From JAPPLB01 sp965204095 (lineage in GTDB: Bacteria; Acidobacteriota; Terriglobia; Bryobacterales; UBA6623), in contig OZ241991.1 in assembly GCA_965204095.1 (NCBI GenBank), positions 3,534,001 to 3,598,000 of the forward strand: 64,000 nt of DNA. Direction: 5' to 3'. The notes beneath the pieces were generated by a model. It was not told where the DNA came from, did not search any database, and was given only the letters and a program-made list of their open reading frames with translations. Position numbers and translations under genes: made by a program. Each line of letters starts with the position of its first letter. The first letter of the stretch is position 1. Of this stretch, positions 8,310 through 17,321 are shown piece after piece.

Positions 8310-11012
8310 TCAAAAGCTGAACCCCAGCAAGAAACGAAACGTGCGGCCGTCGTTCAGTGTGTTGGTTATGGCACCGAAGTTAGGGGCAGCAACTTCGCGG
8401 CCAGGTTCGGCGAATTGCGGCGTGTTGAAGAGATTAACGGACTCCGCGCTGAAGTTCAGCGCCATGTCGGTCTTCAGCGGCCAGCGGCGGGAAAGGGCCG
8501 CGTTGATGTTGCTGATGCCGTCCTTACGGAAGGTGTTTCGGCCCAGATTGCCACGGGCCCCGGTCGGATCAATAAACGAAAACGCCGAACGCGGCAGCAG
8601 TAGGGTAGACGTATCCGGATGTCCGATCGTACGACCCAATACAGTGGGGTCAATGACGTTCGGCCGGTCGCTGCTGGCTCCGTCAACATTGCCGAAGCCC
8701 GGCCCGTCGGACCCGGTTCGCACACTGAACGGCGTGCCTGATTTCAGCAACAGGACGGTCGAGAAGCGCCAGCCGCCGAAGGCAGCGCGGAGCCATCTCG
8801 CCTGAACGCTCAGCCGGGGCGCCTCGTAGTTCACTCGCCACAAAGCGGCGTGCGGTTGATGGAAACTGCTGGGCCCTTTCATGTCCGCGTGAACATCGAA
8901 CTCGGACTGGCCTCGAGCCGAAAAGCTATCGCGTCCGGCGGCAGTGTTCGTATAGTCGGCTCCGAGATCGATTGCTTTACTGAACCAGTAGGAGGAGTCA
9001 ACGGTCAATCCACGCCAGTTGTCCGTGCGGAACGTGATCTTTGCGGCGTCGTAGTAAGCGCGGGAAGAATTCATGGTCTCGCGAATGATGAAGTATTGCT
9101 GGTCAGGCCGGCGCTGATTGACGGTCGCGGTCACCTGCGGGATGCCGGGTACCGGGCGGGCGCGATTCGAGTTCCACGTTGCAAGCAGCTTGTGAGACCG
9201 GCTCCCCACGTAGCCGAGTTGCAGCGTGTGCCTACTCTTGAGAGGAACTTCCCACGTGAAGTTGTATTGGTGCGCGTAGGGAACGACAAGATCAGGGGAG
9301 ATGCGAAAAATGTCGCTCCGGCCGTTGGGGTCGAGAGCGTCGGGACCCAGAGAACTCAATGGATCGAGCAAATCAGGAACAGGGATTGCCACACGCCGGC
9401 TGAGCGGGGGGTTGTAGCGGACCTGCGCGTACGTGACAGGAAAGATCTCTCCGTAGTGGACGCCGTACGCGCTGCGAATGACTCCCCAGCCGTCACGCAG
9501 GCGATGCGCGAATCCAAGGCGAGGGGCGACGTTGTTGCAATCGCAGTCGTACGGTATATCACTCAGATTGTTGACTTCCAACGGCGCTGCTGTCGGCGCG
9601 AACCGAAGCGCTATGGTCAGGGTGAGGTCTTTCGTGACGCGCCACTCATCGCCGATGTAGATCTGGCTGTCCCAGTTGCGAAAGCCACGATAGACTTCAC
9701 CGATAGATCCAAAAAACTCACTTGCAGTACCCAGGCGCAGATTGGTAATGGCGTCTCGACCGAAATCGAACCGGAAAGAAAACCCGCCTCGATGACTGCT
9801 GGACTCATAGCCGTTCACTTGCCGACGGACAACTTCGAACCCGGTCGTTACCGTGTGGCGGCCGCGCACCTGTTGCGCCCGCCCAGCGTAGCGGAACTTG
9901 TTCCACGCACGGTCTATGGGGACGCTCGTGTCAGGCCCCAGACCCTCGAGACCGCGGGTGAAGAGATTCGGGCCAAGACTGGTTTCGTCAGGCGTGAGCA
10001 GAGACCCGAGCCTGTCGAAGCCGACGGAAAAGTCGGTCGTCGTTGTCGACGACCAAGCGCGAGTCCACGTAATGCGTGCGTCGTGTGACATTGTCATCGT
10101 GTCCGGGTTTTGCCCGGCGACGAGTTGGAATGCGTCTACCTGTTGACCCGTGAAACGATACCGCATCAAGAGAGCGTCATCGCCCCAGCTTTGGTCGAGT
10201 TGGATGTCGCCTGCATCGTTGTCAATTCCCTGAGGAGCGTTGGTGTTGAGGGCGCGCTCGTTGATATCAGTGCGGTTCGGCGGTTCATCCGGATAGCCAG
10301 CCAGGGCCCGGGCGATAAAGTCGCGTTTGGCGGGGTCGGTGGTGAGCGGCGTGCGCTCATCTTCTCGCGGCACTAGCACGTTACCGTTCACATTGCCACG
10401 CGAGCGCTGCTGGGCTCCCCGGAGCCCCAGGGAAGCACCCTTCCACAAGGGAACGTTCAACTGGAAGCCGTAGTCGTTCTCACGAGCCGGCTGCACTTTG
10501 CCTGCCTGGAAGAAAGACCTTGCGGTGAAGATGCTGTTCGAGTGCGCTTCATACAGACTGCCGTTAAAGCCCCTGGAGCCCGCAGGTGATACGTGGAGAG
10601 GCTGGGAGGGCGCGCCTCCAAACTCGGAACCGAAATACCGGCGATCGGCACTGAATTCCTCAACGGCGGTGGCGGTGGCGCCGATTCGGATGTTGAGGTC
10701 TTTAAGTACACTATTGTCAACAAGGTTTATCTTGACGTTCTCGTTGCGACGATTCTCACCGGAGGAGATATCAACCTGACCCAAGAGGTTGAGTTCCGTA
10801 CGGCTTGCTTCGAGGTTGTCAGGGAGCGACTCATCGGACTGCGCGGAGTCGTCAGGCTGGCCGGCTGGGGCCTCGCCTTTCAAGATGTCATCTGTGGGTG
10901 ATGATCCTTCTTGCCCGTTCTGTTCGGCCCAAACGACCGGGATCAACGCAACCAGGAGCCCGAAGGCGCAGGAAACAGCCCTGCCCGCCTTAGATGTCGA
11001 GGTTCTTGACAT
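8310..11012 (-). CDS. Oar/TonB-receptor-like outer-membrane beta-barrel protein
   Basis: A 900-residue protein with a signal peptide (cleavage near VVWA-EQ, about residue 29) and an acidic, low-complexity N-terminal stretch (about 30-70). A long region rich in amphipathic strands follows, and the protein ends in FRFLLGFSF, the terminal aromatic residue expected of an outer-membrane barrel. The barrel part (YIGDEWRVTKDLTLTIALRF; VAPRLGFAHRLRDGWGVIRSAYGVHYGE; TSGTPFSVRTGSDGPGFGN) resembles the Oar-like TonB-dependent receptors abundant in Acidobacteriota. The usual N-terminal carboxypeptidase-like domain and an evident plug are missing, so it is a shortened member. Its start overlaps the 3' end of gyrB by 23 bases. 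The ligand is unknown. Confidence 0.75.
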   Translation of the reverse strand: MSRTSTSKAGRAVSCAFGLLVALIPVVWAEQNGQEGSSPTDDILKGEAPAGQPDDSAQSDESLPDNLEASRTELNLLGQVDISSGENRRNENVKINLVDNSVLKDLNIRIGATATAVEEFSADRRYFGSEFGGAPSQPLHVSPAGSRGFNGSLYEAHSNSIFTARSFFQAGKVQPARENDYGFQLNVPLWKGASLGLRGAQQRSRGNVNGNVLVPREDERTPLTTDPAKRDFIARALAGYPDEPPNRTDINERALNTNAPQGIDNDAGDIQLDQSWGDDALLMRYRFTGQQVDAFQLVAGQNPDTMTMSHDARITWTRAWSSTTTTDFSVGFDRLGSLLTPDETSLGPNLFTRGLEGLGPDTSVPIDRAWNKFRYAGRAQQVRGRHTVTTGFEVVRRQVNGYESSSHRGGFSFRFDFGRDAITNLRLGTASEFFGSIGEVYRGFRNWDSQIYIGDEWRVTKDLTLTIALRFAPTAAPLEVNNLSDIPYDCDCNNVAPRLGFAHRLRDGWGVIRSAYGVHYGEIFPVTYAQVRYNPPLSRRVAIPVPDLLDPLSSLGPDALDPNGRSDIFRISPDLVVPYAHQYNFTWEVPLKSRHTLQLGYVGSRSHKLLATWNSNRARPVPGIPQVTATVNQRRPDQQYFIIRETMNSSRAYYDAAKITFRTDNWRGLTVDSSYWFSKAIDLGADYTNTAAGRDSFSARGQSEFDVHADMKGPSSFHQPHAALWRVNYEAPRLSVQARWLRAAFGGWRFSTVLLLKSGTPFSVRTGSDGPGFGNVDGASSDRPNVIDPTVLGRTIGHPDTSTLLLPRSAFSFIDPTGARGNLGRNTFRKDGISNINAALSRRWPLKTDMALNFSAESVNLFNTPQFAEPGREVAAPNFGAITNTLNDGRTFRFLLGFSF

Positions 11013-13419
11013 CTAAGGCGTGCTCGCCGATAAAGTTGCGGCGCGATTCCACGCTTTCGCCCATGAGCGTCGTGAAGATCTTATCCGTCTCGACGTTGTC
11101 GTCAGCGCGAACTTCCAACAGGCGGCGCGTCTCGGGATTCATGGTAGTGTCCCAAAGTTGGCCGGCGTTCATTTCGCCGAGGCCTTTGTAGCGCTGGATG
11201 GCGGCTCCCTTTGTGCCGATGCCCTTGATGCGCTCCATGAGCGAGACGCAGTCGCCGACCTCTTCCCTCGCATCCTTGTTCACGACGACGAACGGGGGCT
11301 TGTTGAAGGCGGCAATCTGCTTCGAGAGCAAGCGCAGGCGGCGGTATTCGGGTTGAGCGGCGAGCTCCTTGTCGATGGTTCGCTCGCCCTCTGTGCCCTC
11401 GCGGAAAGAGATCTTGTAGGCCGAGTGCATCTCATCGGGCAGAACGCGCACCTCGAGCCCACACTCCTTCAAGCGCCTTGCGAGTTCCCGGACGTTGGCT
11501 TCCGTACCGAGATGATCCCTGTCGATCGGCAAATCGGGATCGGACAAGGCCTGGATGACCCGCGGGTTGCGCAGACGGCGGTCGAGCTTGCGAAACATGA
11601 CCGCATATTCATCGACCTTTTCGAGGAATCCGCGCAATTGGACGCGCCCCATCGAATGGCCTCGCGTGCCATTACTGCCGTACTCGACGACGACATCTTC
11701 CGTGGCAGATCGGATGATCTCCTTCGCGAACTCCGATTCGTCCTTGATGTAGATCTCCGAGCGGCCGCGTTTGATTCGATAAAGCGGCGGCTGAGCGATG
11801 AAGACATGCCCGCGGTCGATCAACGCCCGCATCTGTCGGAAAAAGAACGTCAGCAGCAGCGTGCGGATGTGAGAGCCATCAACGTCGGCGTCCGTCATAA
11901 GGATCACCTTGTGGTAGCGGAGCTTCGAGATGTCAAAATCGTCGCCTCCGATCCCCGTGCCAAGAGCGGTGATCATTGCGCGGATCTCGTCATGCCCAAG
12001 CATCTTGTCGTAGCGCGCCTTTTCCACGTTGAGAATCTTGCCCTTGAGGGGAAGGATGGCCTGATTACGGCGGTCGCGTCCCTGCTTTGCGGTGCCTCCG
12101 GCCGACTCGCCCTCGACGATGAACAGTTCGGCGCACTCAGGATTTCTCTCCTGGCAATCAGCGAGCTTGCCGGGAAGCCCGGCTGAGTCAAGCGCCCCCT
12201 TACGGCGGGTAAGGTCGCGGGCTTTCCGGGCTGCTTCCCGGGCACGGGAAGCGTCGATCGCTTTCTGCACGATTTTCTTCGCGACAGATGGATTCATCTC
12301 GAAGTAGGCGCCGAGCTTATCATTCACAAAGGCGACCATGCTGCCCTGGATGTCGCTGTTGAGCTTGCTCTTGGTCTGTCCCTCGAACTGCGGTTGCGGC
12401 AGCTTCACGCTGACTACGGCGGTCAAGCCTTCGCGGACATCATCGCCGGACAGATTCTCCTTGACATTCTTGAACAGCTTGGTGGTCTGCCCGTAAGCAT
12501 TGATGGTGCGCGTCAACGCAGAGCGGAAGCCAGCCAGGTGCGCACCGCCCTCGATCGTATTGATCGTATTGGCGAAACTGTAGACGTTTTCGGAATAGCC
12601 GTTGTTGTATTGGAGAGCGACCTCCATCGACAACGTGCCTCCGTCACCGAAGGGCCGCTCCTCGGCTATATGAATCGGCTTAGGATGCAAAGCCTGCTTG
12701 CCACGGTTCAAGTACCCTACGAATTCCGAGATCCCACCCTTGAAGTGAAAGTCTTGCGGCTTGCGGCTGTCATCGCGCTCGTCCACGAGAACGATCTTCA
12801 GTCCCCCGTTCAGGAAAGCCATTTCACGCAGACGCCGCGCGAGGATGTCGTAGTTGAATTCAGTAACCGTGAAAATCTCCGCATCAGGCTTGAACGTGAT
12901 CTTCGTACCGGTCTTGCGGCCGGCGCGGCCAGCTTCTCGCAGACTGTTGACCGGAACACCTCTCTTATACTCCTGCTCCCAGGCCGAACCCTCGCGCCAG
13001 ATCCTGAGCGTCAACCACTCTGACAGTGCATTGACACAACTCACACCCACGCCGTGGAGTCCGCCGGAGACCTTGTAGCTGTTCGAGTCGAACTTGCCGC
13101 CGGCATGCAGCTTGGTCATCACCACTTCCGCCGCGGAAACACCCTCTTCCATCTTGACGGCGACCGGTATGCCGCGACCGTTATCAACGACGGTCAGAGA
13201 GTTGTCGAGGTGGATGGTGACAGAGATCTCGGAACCGTGACCGGCGAGGTGTTCATCAACGGAGTTGTCGACGACTTCATAAACGAGGTGATGAAGACCG
13301 AGCTCGCCGGTTGAGCCAATGTACATCGCCGGGCGGAGCCGAACCGCCTCCAGGCCCTCAAGCACCCGAATGCTTTCAGCACTGTAGTCTTCAGCAGTAA
13401 TTACCTGTTGTTGCAGCAT
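10990..13419 (-). CDS. gyrB: DNA gyrase subunit B
   Basis: An 809-residue type II topoisomerase ATPase subunit. GHKL ATPase motifs are RPAMYIG, EVVDNSVDEHLAGHG and VVDNGRGIPV; the transducer follows, then the TOPRIM metal site (FIVEGESAGGTAKQGRDRRNQAILPLKGKILNVEKAR split by the usual loop; LMTDADVDGSHIRTLLLTFFFRQM). The C-terminal end contains QRYKGLGEMNAGQLWDTTMNPETR. It supercoils DNA together with GyrA, which is not in the window. The gene follows dnaN after 21 bases with no recF between. A GGAGG abuts the ATG, which is unusually close spacing. Confidence 0.97.
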   Translation of the reverse strand: MLQQQVITAEDYSAESIRVLEGLEAVRLRPAMYIGSTGELGLHHLVYEVVDNSVDEHLAGHGSEISVTIHLDNSLTVVDNGRGIPVAVKMEEGVSAAEVVMTKLHAGGKFDSNSYKVSGGLHGVGVSCVNALSEWLTLRIWREGSAWEQEYKRGVPVNSLREAGRAGRKTGTKITFKPDAEIFTVTEFNYDILARRLREMAFLNGGLKIVLVDERDDSRKPQDFHFKGGISEFVGYLNRGKQALHPKPIHIAEERPFGDGGTLSMEVALQYNNGYSENVYSFANTINTIEGGAHLAGFRSALTRTINAYGQTTKLFKNVKENLSGDDVREGLTAVVSVKLPQPQFEGQTKSKLNSDIQGSMVAFVNDKLGAYFEMNPSVAKKIVQKAIDASRAREAARKARDLTRRKGALDSAGLPGKLADCQERNPECAELFIVEGESAGGTAKQGRDRRNQAILPLKGKILNVEKARYDKMLGHDEIRAMITALGTGIGGDDFDISKLRYHKVILMTDADVDGSHIRTLLLTFFFRQMRALIDRGHVFIAQPPLYRIKRGRSEIYIKDESEFAKEIIRSATEDVVVEYGSNGTRGHSMGRVQLRGFLEKVDEYAVMFRKLDRRLRNPRVIQALSDPDLPIDRDHLGTEANVRELARRLKECGLEVRVLPDEMHSAYKISFREGTEGERTIDKELAAQPEYRRLRLLSKQIAAFNKPPFVVVNKDAREEVGDCVSLMERIKGIGTKGAAIQRYKGLGEMNAGQLWDTTMNPETRRLLEVRADDNVETDKIFTTLMGESVESRRNFIGEHALDVKNLDI

Positions 13420-13440
13420 CCTCCGTATTTCGACCTGTCC

Positions 13441-14553
13441 TTAAATCCTCATTGGCATCACGATGTAGCGGTAGTCGTAGCGGTCCGCGCCAGGTAAACG
13501 CAACTCGCCGGCTCCGTTTTCACCCCGCAGCCCGAATTCAACCGCTTCCGATTCGACGGCGCCCAGGAAGTCGAGCAAGTACTGCGCATTGAAACCGACC
13601 TTGAACTTCTCGCCATCGTACTCAACCGGTATCGACTCCTCACTTTCTCCAGCCTCCGATCCACTTGAGACCAGCTTGAGGTTGCCGGAGTCGAGTTCAA
13701 AGCGGATCGCGTGGGAACGATCATCGGCGAACTGCGAAACCCTACGAACTGCGGCCAGCGATTCTTCTCGCCCAAGAACGAGAATACTGCCCCGCTCTTT
13801 CGGCAGCACTCGCTCATAGTCCGGGAACTGGCCGGTTAGCTTGCGCGAGATCAGGAGCCGCTCGCCGCACCGGAAATAGAGATGATTCTCGTCCGTGGCG
13901 AAGTCAAGCATCAGAGAGTCACCGGCCTCAGAGGCAAGCTTCAGTACCTCAGCCAATCCCTTCTTGGGAACAAGTGATTTGAGATGACCGCTGATGCCCT
14001 CAAAGGCCTGCGAAGCCTCGATGTACGAGAGCCGATGACCATCGGTCGTGACCATCACCAGCCCGTCTTCCCTGAGCAACATCAGCCCACCGGTAAGGGT
14101 GTAGCGTGACTCTTCATTTGCAACCGAGAAAATCGTCTTTGAGACGACATCCGCCATCAGAACAGCGGGGATTTTAGTAACGGGCGCCGGCATCGCGGGA
14201 AGATCCGGGAAATTCTCCGGAGACAGTCCTGCAACACGCGTTCGTGATCGACCGCATACCAACGCAGCCGAGTGCTTCTCCGAGACCTTGATCGAGAGTT
14301 CCGCGTCCGGTAGCAGGCGGACATAGTCCAGCAGCTTACGGGCGGGAAGCGTTGTCGATCCCGCCTTCTTGACGGTTGCCTGGCAGGAGCTACGGATTCC
14401 CAGCTCAAGGTCCGTAACCGTCAGCACCAGTGCGTTGTCTTGAGCCTGCAATAGGACATTTGACAGCACGGGTATGGTAGTTTTCTTCTCAACCACCCCC
14501 TGGCCCAGGCTCAGTTCCTTGACCAGATCCGCCTTCCTGACCGTGAGTTCCAT
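13441..14553 (-). CDS. dnaN: DNA polymerase III beta subunit (sliding clamp)
   Basis: A 370-residue clamp that tethers replicative polymerase to DNA. I start it at the ATG at 14553 (MELTVRKADLVKELSLGQGVVEKKTTIPVLSNVLLQA), the family's normal N-terminus; an open extension to 14598 adds 15 residues of no family character. Three clamp folds can be followed, and it ends with YDYRYIVMPMRI, the conserved 'YxYxVMPMR' tail. It lies between the DnaA-box region and gyrB in the usual dnaA-dnaN order. Confidence 0.96.
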   Translation of the reverse strand: MELTVRKADLVKELSLGQGVVEKKTTIPVLSNVLLQAQDNALVLTVTDLELGIRSSCQATVKKAGSTTLPARKLLDYVRLLPDAELSIKVSEKHSAALVCGRSRTRVAGLSPENFPDLPAMPAPVTKIPAVLMADVVSKTIFSVANEESRYTLTGGLMLLREDGLVMVTTDGHRLSYIEASQAFEGISGHLKSLVPKKGLAEVLKLASEAGDSLMLDFATDENHLYFRCGERLLISRKLTGQFPDYERVLPKERGSILVLGREESLAAVRRVSQFADDRSHAIRFELDSGNLKLVSSGSEAGESEESIPVEYDGEKFKVGFNAQYLLDFLGAVESEAVEFGLRGENGAGELRLPGADRYDYRYIVMPMRI

Positions 14554-14659
14554 GTGATCTGCTTCCAGCCTGCAAGTTATGCAGGCCTGTGCGCTCAAGA
14601 GTATGACTCTCGTTAAAGAGAACTTCCTGGTTACATCAGATTCGTAGTAGCTGTGAACC

Positions 14660-14668
14660 TGTGGAAAA
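14660..14668 (-). promoter_or_regulatory. DnaA box
   Basis: The minus strand reads TTTTCCACA, which fits the relaxed DnaA box TTWTNCACA. Confidence 0.55.
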
Positions 14669-14798
14669 GTCGCCCAAACGACTTTTATTCAGTACTTTAC
14701 AGTGTACCAGACTCTGTGGACGGATGTCCTCCTCATGTGTGTTTCCGTTGGGTTGCAAAATCCTCGAGCCGAGCTCCTGCGGGAGTGTGAGACCGGAT

Positions 14799-14807
14799 TG
14801 TGGATAA
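14799..14807 (-). promoter_or_regulatory. Consensus DnaA box
   Basis: The minus strand reads TTATCCACA, an exact match to the canonical DnaA box, 12 bases from the dnaA stop codon. Confidence 0.7.
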
Positions 14808-14818
14808 AGTGTCGATCT

Positions 14819-16141
14819 CTAATTGATTCTATCAGTTAGCCGCTGGAGGAGAGTGTCAATTTCCTGATCACCGCGCCGCTGCGATTCGATCTTGCGGACG
14901 GCATGCAACACAGTCGTGTGATGCTTGCCAGCAAAGGCTTTTCCGATGTCGGGCAGCGAGAGATCTAGCAGTTCCTTCGCGAGATACATGGCGATCTGTC
15001 GGGGGTAGGCGATCGACCTTGTGTTGGTTCTCTCTTTGAGTTGGGCCAGTTCGAGCCCGAAGTGTTCAGCAACGACTCTGAGCACTTTATCAAGGGTCGC
15101 TCTTGAGCCCCCGGATGCAGTCACAGACTCCAGGGTTTGCTTAGCCATTTCGAGAGTGACCTCGGAGCGCGTCAGTGAGGCAATGGCCATGAGGCGTGTG
15201 AGCACACCTTCAAGCTCACGGATATTCGACTTCAAGTGCGTGGCCAAGTAGATACGGACCTTGTGGCTTAACGAAAGAGACAGCTCTTCTGCCTTGTGGT
15301 CGAGGATCGCCAACTTGGTTTCGAGGTCAGGCGCCTGTATGTCAGCCATGAGGCCCCACTCGAACCGTGATCGGAGCCGGTCGACTAGCCCCGAGATCTT
15401 GTTCGGCGGTCGGTCGCTCGAGATCACAATCTGTTTCTGAAGGTTGTGTAGCGTGTTGAAGGTGTGGAAAAACTCCTCTTGTGTGCGCTCTTTTGAGCCA
15501 AGCGTTTGGATGTCGTCAACGAGAAGCACATCGGCCGACCGGAAGCGCCGGTGGAAGGAACCCATGCGGTCGTAGCGGAGCGAGTTGATCATCTCGTTCA
15601 TGAACTCTTCACTTGAGACGTAGACGACCTGGAGCCGCGGGAAGTGTGACTGCGCCTGCTGGCCGATCGCGTGCATGAGATGGGTCTTGCCCATCCCTAC
15701 CCCGCCGTAGATGTAGAGGGGGTTATATGCACGAGCCGGGTTCGTTGCAACCGCACGGGCTGCTGCATGAGCCAGTTCGTTGCATGAGCCGACGACAAAG
15801 TGGTCGAAAGTGTATCGGTCGTTGAATACGCCGGTCGTGCTGGAGAAGTCGAACACTGTTTGGGTAGCAGAATCCTCGTAATGTGGTGGTCGCGGCGATA
15901 GTTGAGGGGCTACGGCAAAACGGAGTGCTGCGACACCGATACCGAGATGTCTCCCGGCAGAGAGGATACTTTCGGTGAACTCGTCCTCGATCCAACGCTT
16001 GGCACTGAGACTGGGCACGATTAGGTGGAGCGCTTTCGATTCATCAAGATGGCTGAAGCGAACAGGCTCAAGCCAGTTCTCAAAGCTTTCAGGACTGATC
16101 TGGGGCTGGAGGCTCTTGACGATTTGCTCCCACGGATTCAT
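14819..16141 (-). CDS. dnaA: Chromosomal replication initiator protein DnaA
   Basis: A 440-residue initiator. Domain I begins with MNPWEQIVKSLQPQISPESFENWLEPVRF, which sets the start at 16141 rather than the longer frame to 16171. Domain II is short. The AAA+ domain has Walker A (GGVGMGKT, residues 146-153), Walker B (VLLVDDIQ) and the arginine-finger region. Domain IV carries the DNA-binding signature AGKHHTTVLHAVRKIE, a variant of the usual GGRDHTTV. It binds DnaA boxes and opens the origin. The order dnaA-dnaN-gyrB on one strand is the ancestral origin cluster minus recF. Confidence 0.97.
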   Translation of the reverse strand: MNPWEQIVKSLQPQISPESFENWLEPVRFSHLDESKALHLIVPSLSAKRWIEDEFTESILSAGRHLGIGVAALRFAVAPQLSPRPPHYEDSATQTVFDFSSTTGVFNDRYTFDHFVVGSCNELAHAAARAVATNPARAYNPLYIYGGVGMGKTHLMHAIGQQAQSHFPRLQVVYVSSEEFMNEMINSLRYDRMGSFHRRFRSADVLLVDDIQTLGSKERTQEEFFHTFNTLHNLQKQIVISSDRPPNKISGLVDRLRSRFEWGLMADIQAPDLETKLAILDHKAEELSLSLSHKVRIYLATHLKSNIRELEGVLTRLMAIASLTRSEVTLEMAKQTLESVTASGGSRATLDKVLRVVAEHFGLELAQLKERTNTRSIAYPRQIAMYLAKELLDLSLPDIGKAFAGKHHTTVLHAVRKIESQRRGDQEIDTLLQRLTDRIN

Positions 16142-16389
16142 GCGTCTGCGTCTGGTACCCAGCAAGCACAAGAGCGAGGGTATTCCTGCTCATGACTTAC
16201 GGTTGTCTCGAGGGATGGCAAGCGGCGATACAAGTCTCAACCGCGCCGAAGGAGACAGTAGTGTAACATGGCGATCTTCGCACTCGACTAAGTTGGTGGC
16301 GGAAAATTCTACATGCCGCGAAACCCAATGGGCAGTTGGAGATGAGCGGTTTACACGGCCGCTCAGGAGAACAGAAACCGGGCCGTCTG

Positions 16390-17259
16390 TTACGACAGTA
16401 CCGGAAGGATTTGTTTGGTCTGAGCCGAAGGCAGCACTTCGTTCAGCGAACCCTGGCGGTAGCCCTCGAGATCAAGCGTGACGTAGCGGAACCCGATGGC
16501 CCGGAAGTCCTTGGTGAGACGCGCGGCCATCGTGGGGTCGAGCGCGAGCGCGAGTTCGTCCTTGCCGACTTCGATGCGCACCAGTTCGCCGTGATAGCGT
16601 ACACGATAGACCCGAAAGCCGAGTTGCTTCAGCGCCTCCTCGCCCTGTTCGACGAGCCGGACGTTCTCGCGTGTGACCTTGGTGCCGTAGGGAATGCGCG
16701 AACTGAGACAGGCGGCGGCCGGCCGGTCCCAGGTAGGGAGACCTGCGTTCTTGGAGAGCTCACGGATCTCCGCTTTTGTGAGCCGCGCTTCGAGTAGCGG
16801 GGCGCGGACACCGTGGTCCTTGGCGGCTCGATGACCAGGGCGGAAGTCCGACGTGTCATCAACATTCACGCCATAGACAATGTTCTCGTAGCCGAGCTTG
16901 TCACCGATCTCCTTGAGGCGCGTGAAGAGCTCATCCTTGCAATGGAAGCAGCGGTTGGAGTCGTTCTTCACGTACTCCTCGTTCTCGAACTCGTACGTGT
17001 TGATGTACTGGTGCCGCAGGTTAAAGCGCTTGACGAAGTCTTCGGCGTCGCGCTTGTGCGATTCTGGAATGGATGCCGAGTCGGCCGTGATGGCGAGAGC
17101 GTCGCCACCCAGTACCTTTCCTGCGGCCCAGGCGAGATAGGCCGAGTCCGTTCCGCCGGAGTAGGCCACCATTACACGCCCCATCGTCCGCAAGATGGCG
17201 AAAAGCTGATCCTGCTTGGCGTTGAGTGACCCGGAATTCACGTAAGACATTATAGCCAT
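16390..17259 (-). CDS. larE: ATP-dependent sacrificial sulfur transferase LarE
   Basis: A 289-residue PP-loop ATPase. The PP-loop is SGGTDS (residues 34-39, usually SGGVDS). The stretch WDRPAAACLSSRIPYG carries the Cys that in LarE donates its sulfur to the nickel-pincer nucleotide cofactor of lactate racemase and related enzymes. CFHCKDELF and YGVNVDDTSDFRPGHRAAKD are also LarE landmarks. No larA, larB or larC is seen in the window. It lies upstream of dnaA on the same strand, about 250 bases away, and is divergent from the sialidase gene. Confidence 0.92.
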   Translation of the reverse strand: MAIMSYVNSGSLNAKQDQLFAILRTMGRVMVAYSGGTDSAYLAWAAGKVLGGDALAITADSASIPESHKRDAEDFVKRFNLRHQYINTYEFENEEYVKNDSNRCFHCKDELFTRLKEIGDKLGYENIVYGVNVDDTSDFRPGHRAAKDHGVRAPLLEARLTKAEIRELSKNAGLPTWDRPAAACLSSRIPYGTKVTRENVRLVEQGEEALKQLGFRVYRVRYHGELVRIEVGKDELALALDPTMAARLTKDFRAIGFRYVTLDLEGYRQGSLNEVLPSAQTKQILPVLS

Positions 17260-17321
17260 AGCGCCCCGAAAAGTTGACTCTCATGCATGTCGGCATAGAC
17301 TAGGCAGTGAGGGAAAGCCGG

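Larger units (their letters stand above)
14554..14818. other. dnaA-dnaN intergenic region, candidate replication origin
   Basis: This 265-base region between dnaA and dnaN holds at least two good DnaA boxes (14660-14668 and 14799-14807) with weaker TGTGGA- and TGTGAA-type words between them. The stretch around 14675-14710 is relatively AT-rich and could serve as an unwinding element. It also contains the dnaN leader. Intergenic DnaA-box clusters beside dnaA are a common origin layout, but two strong boxes are a modest number, so calling it oriC is inference; the region may simply be the autoregulated dnaN leader. Confidence 0.5.
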
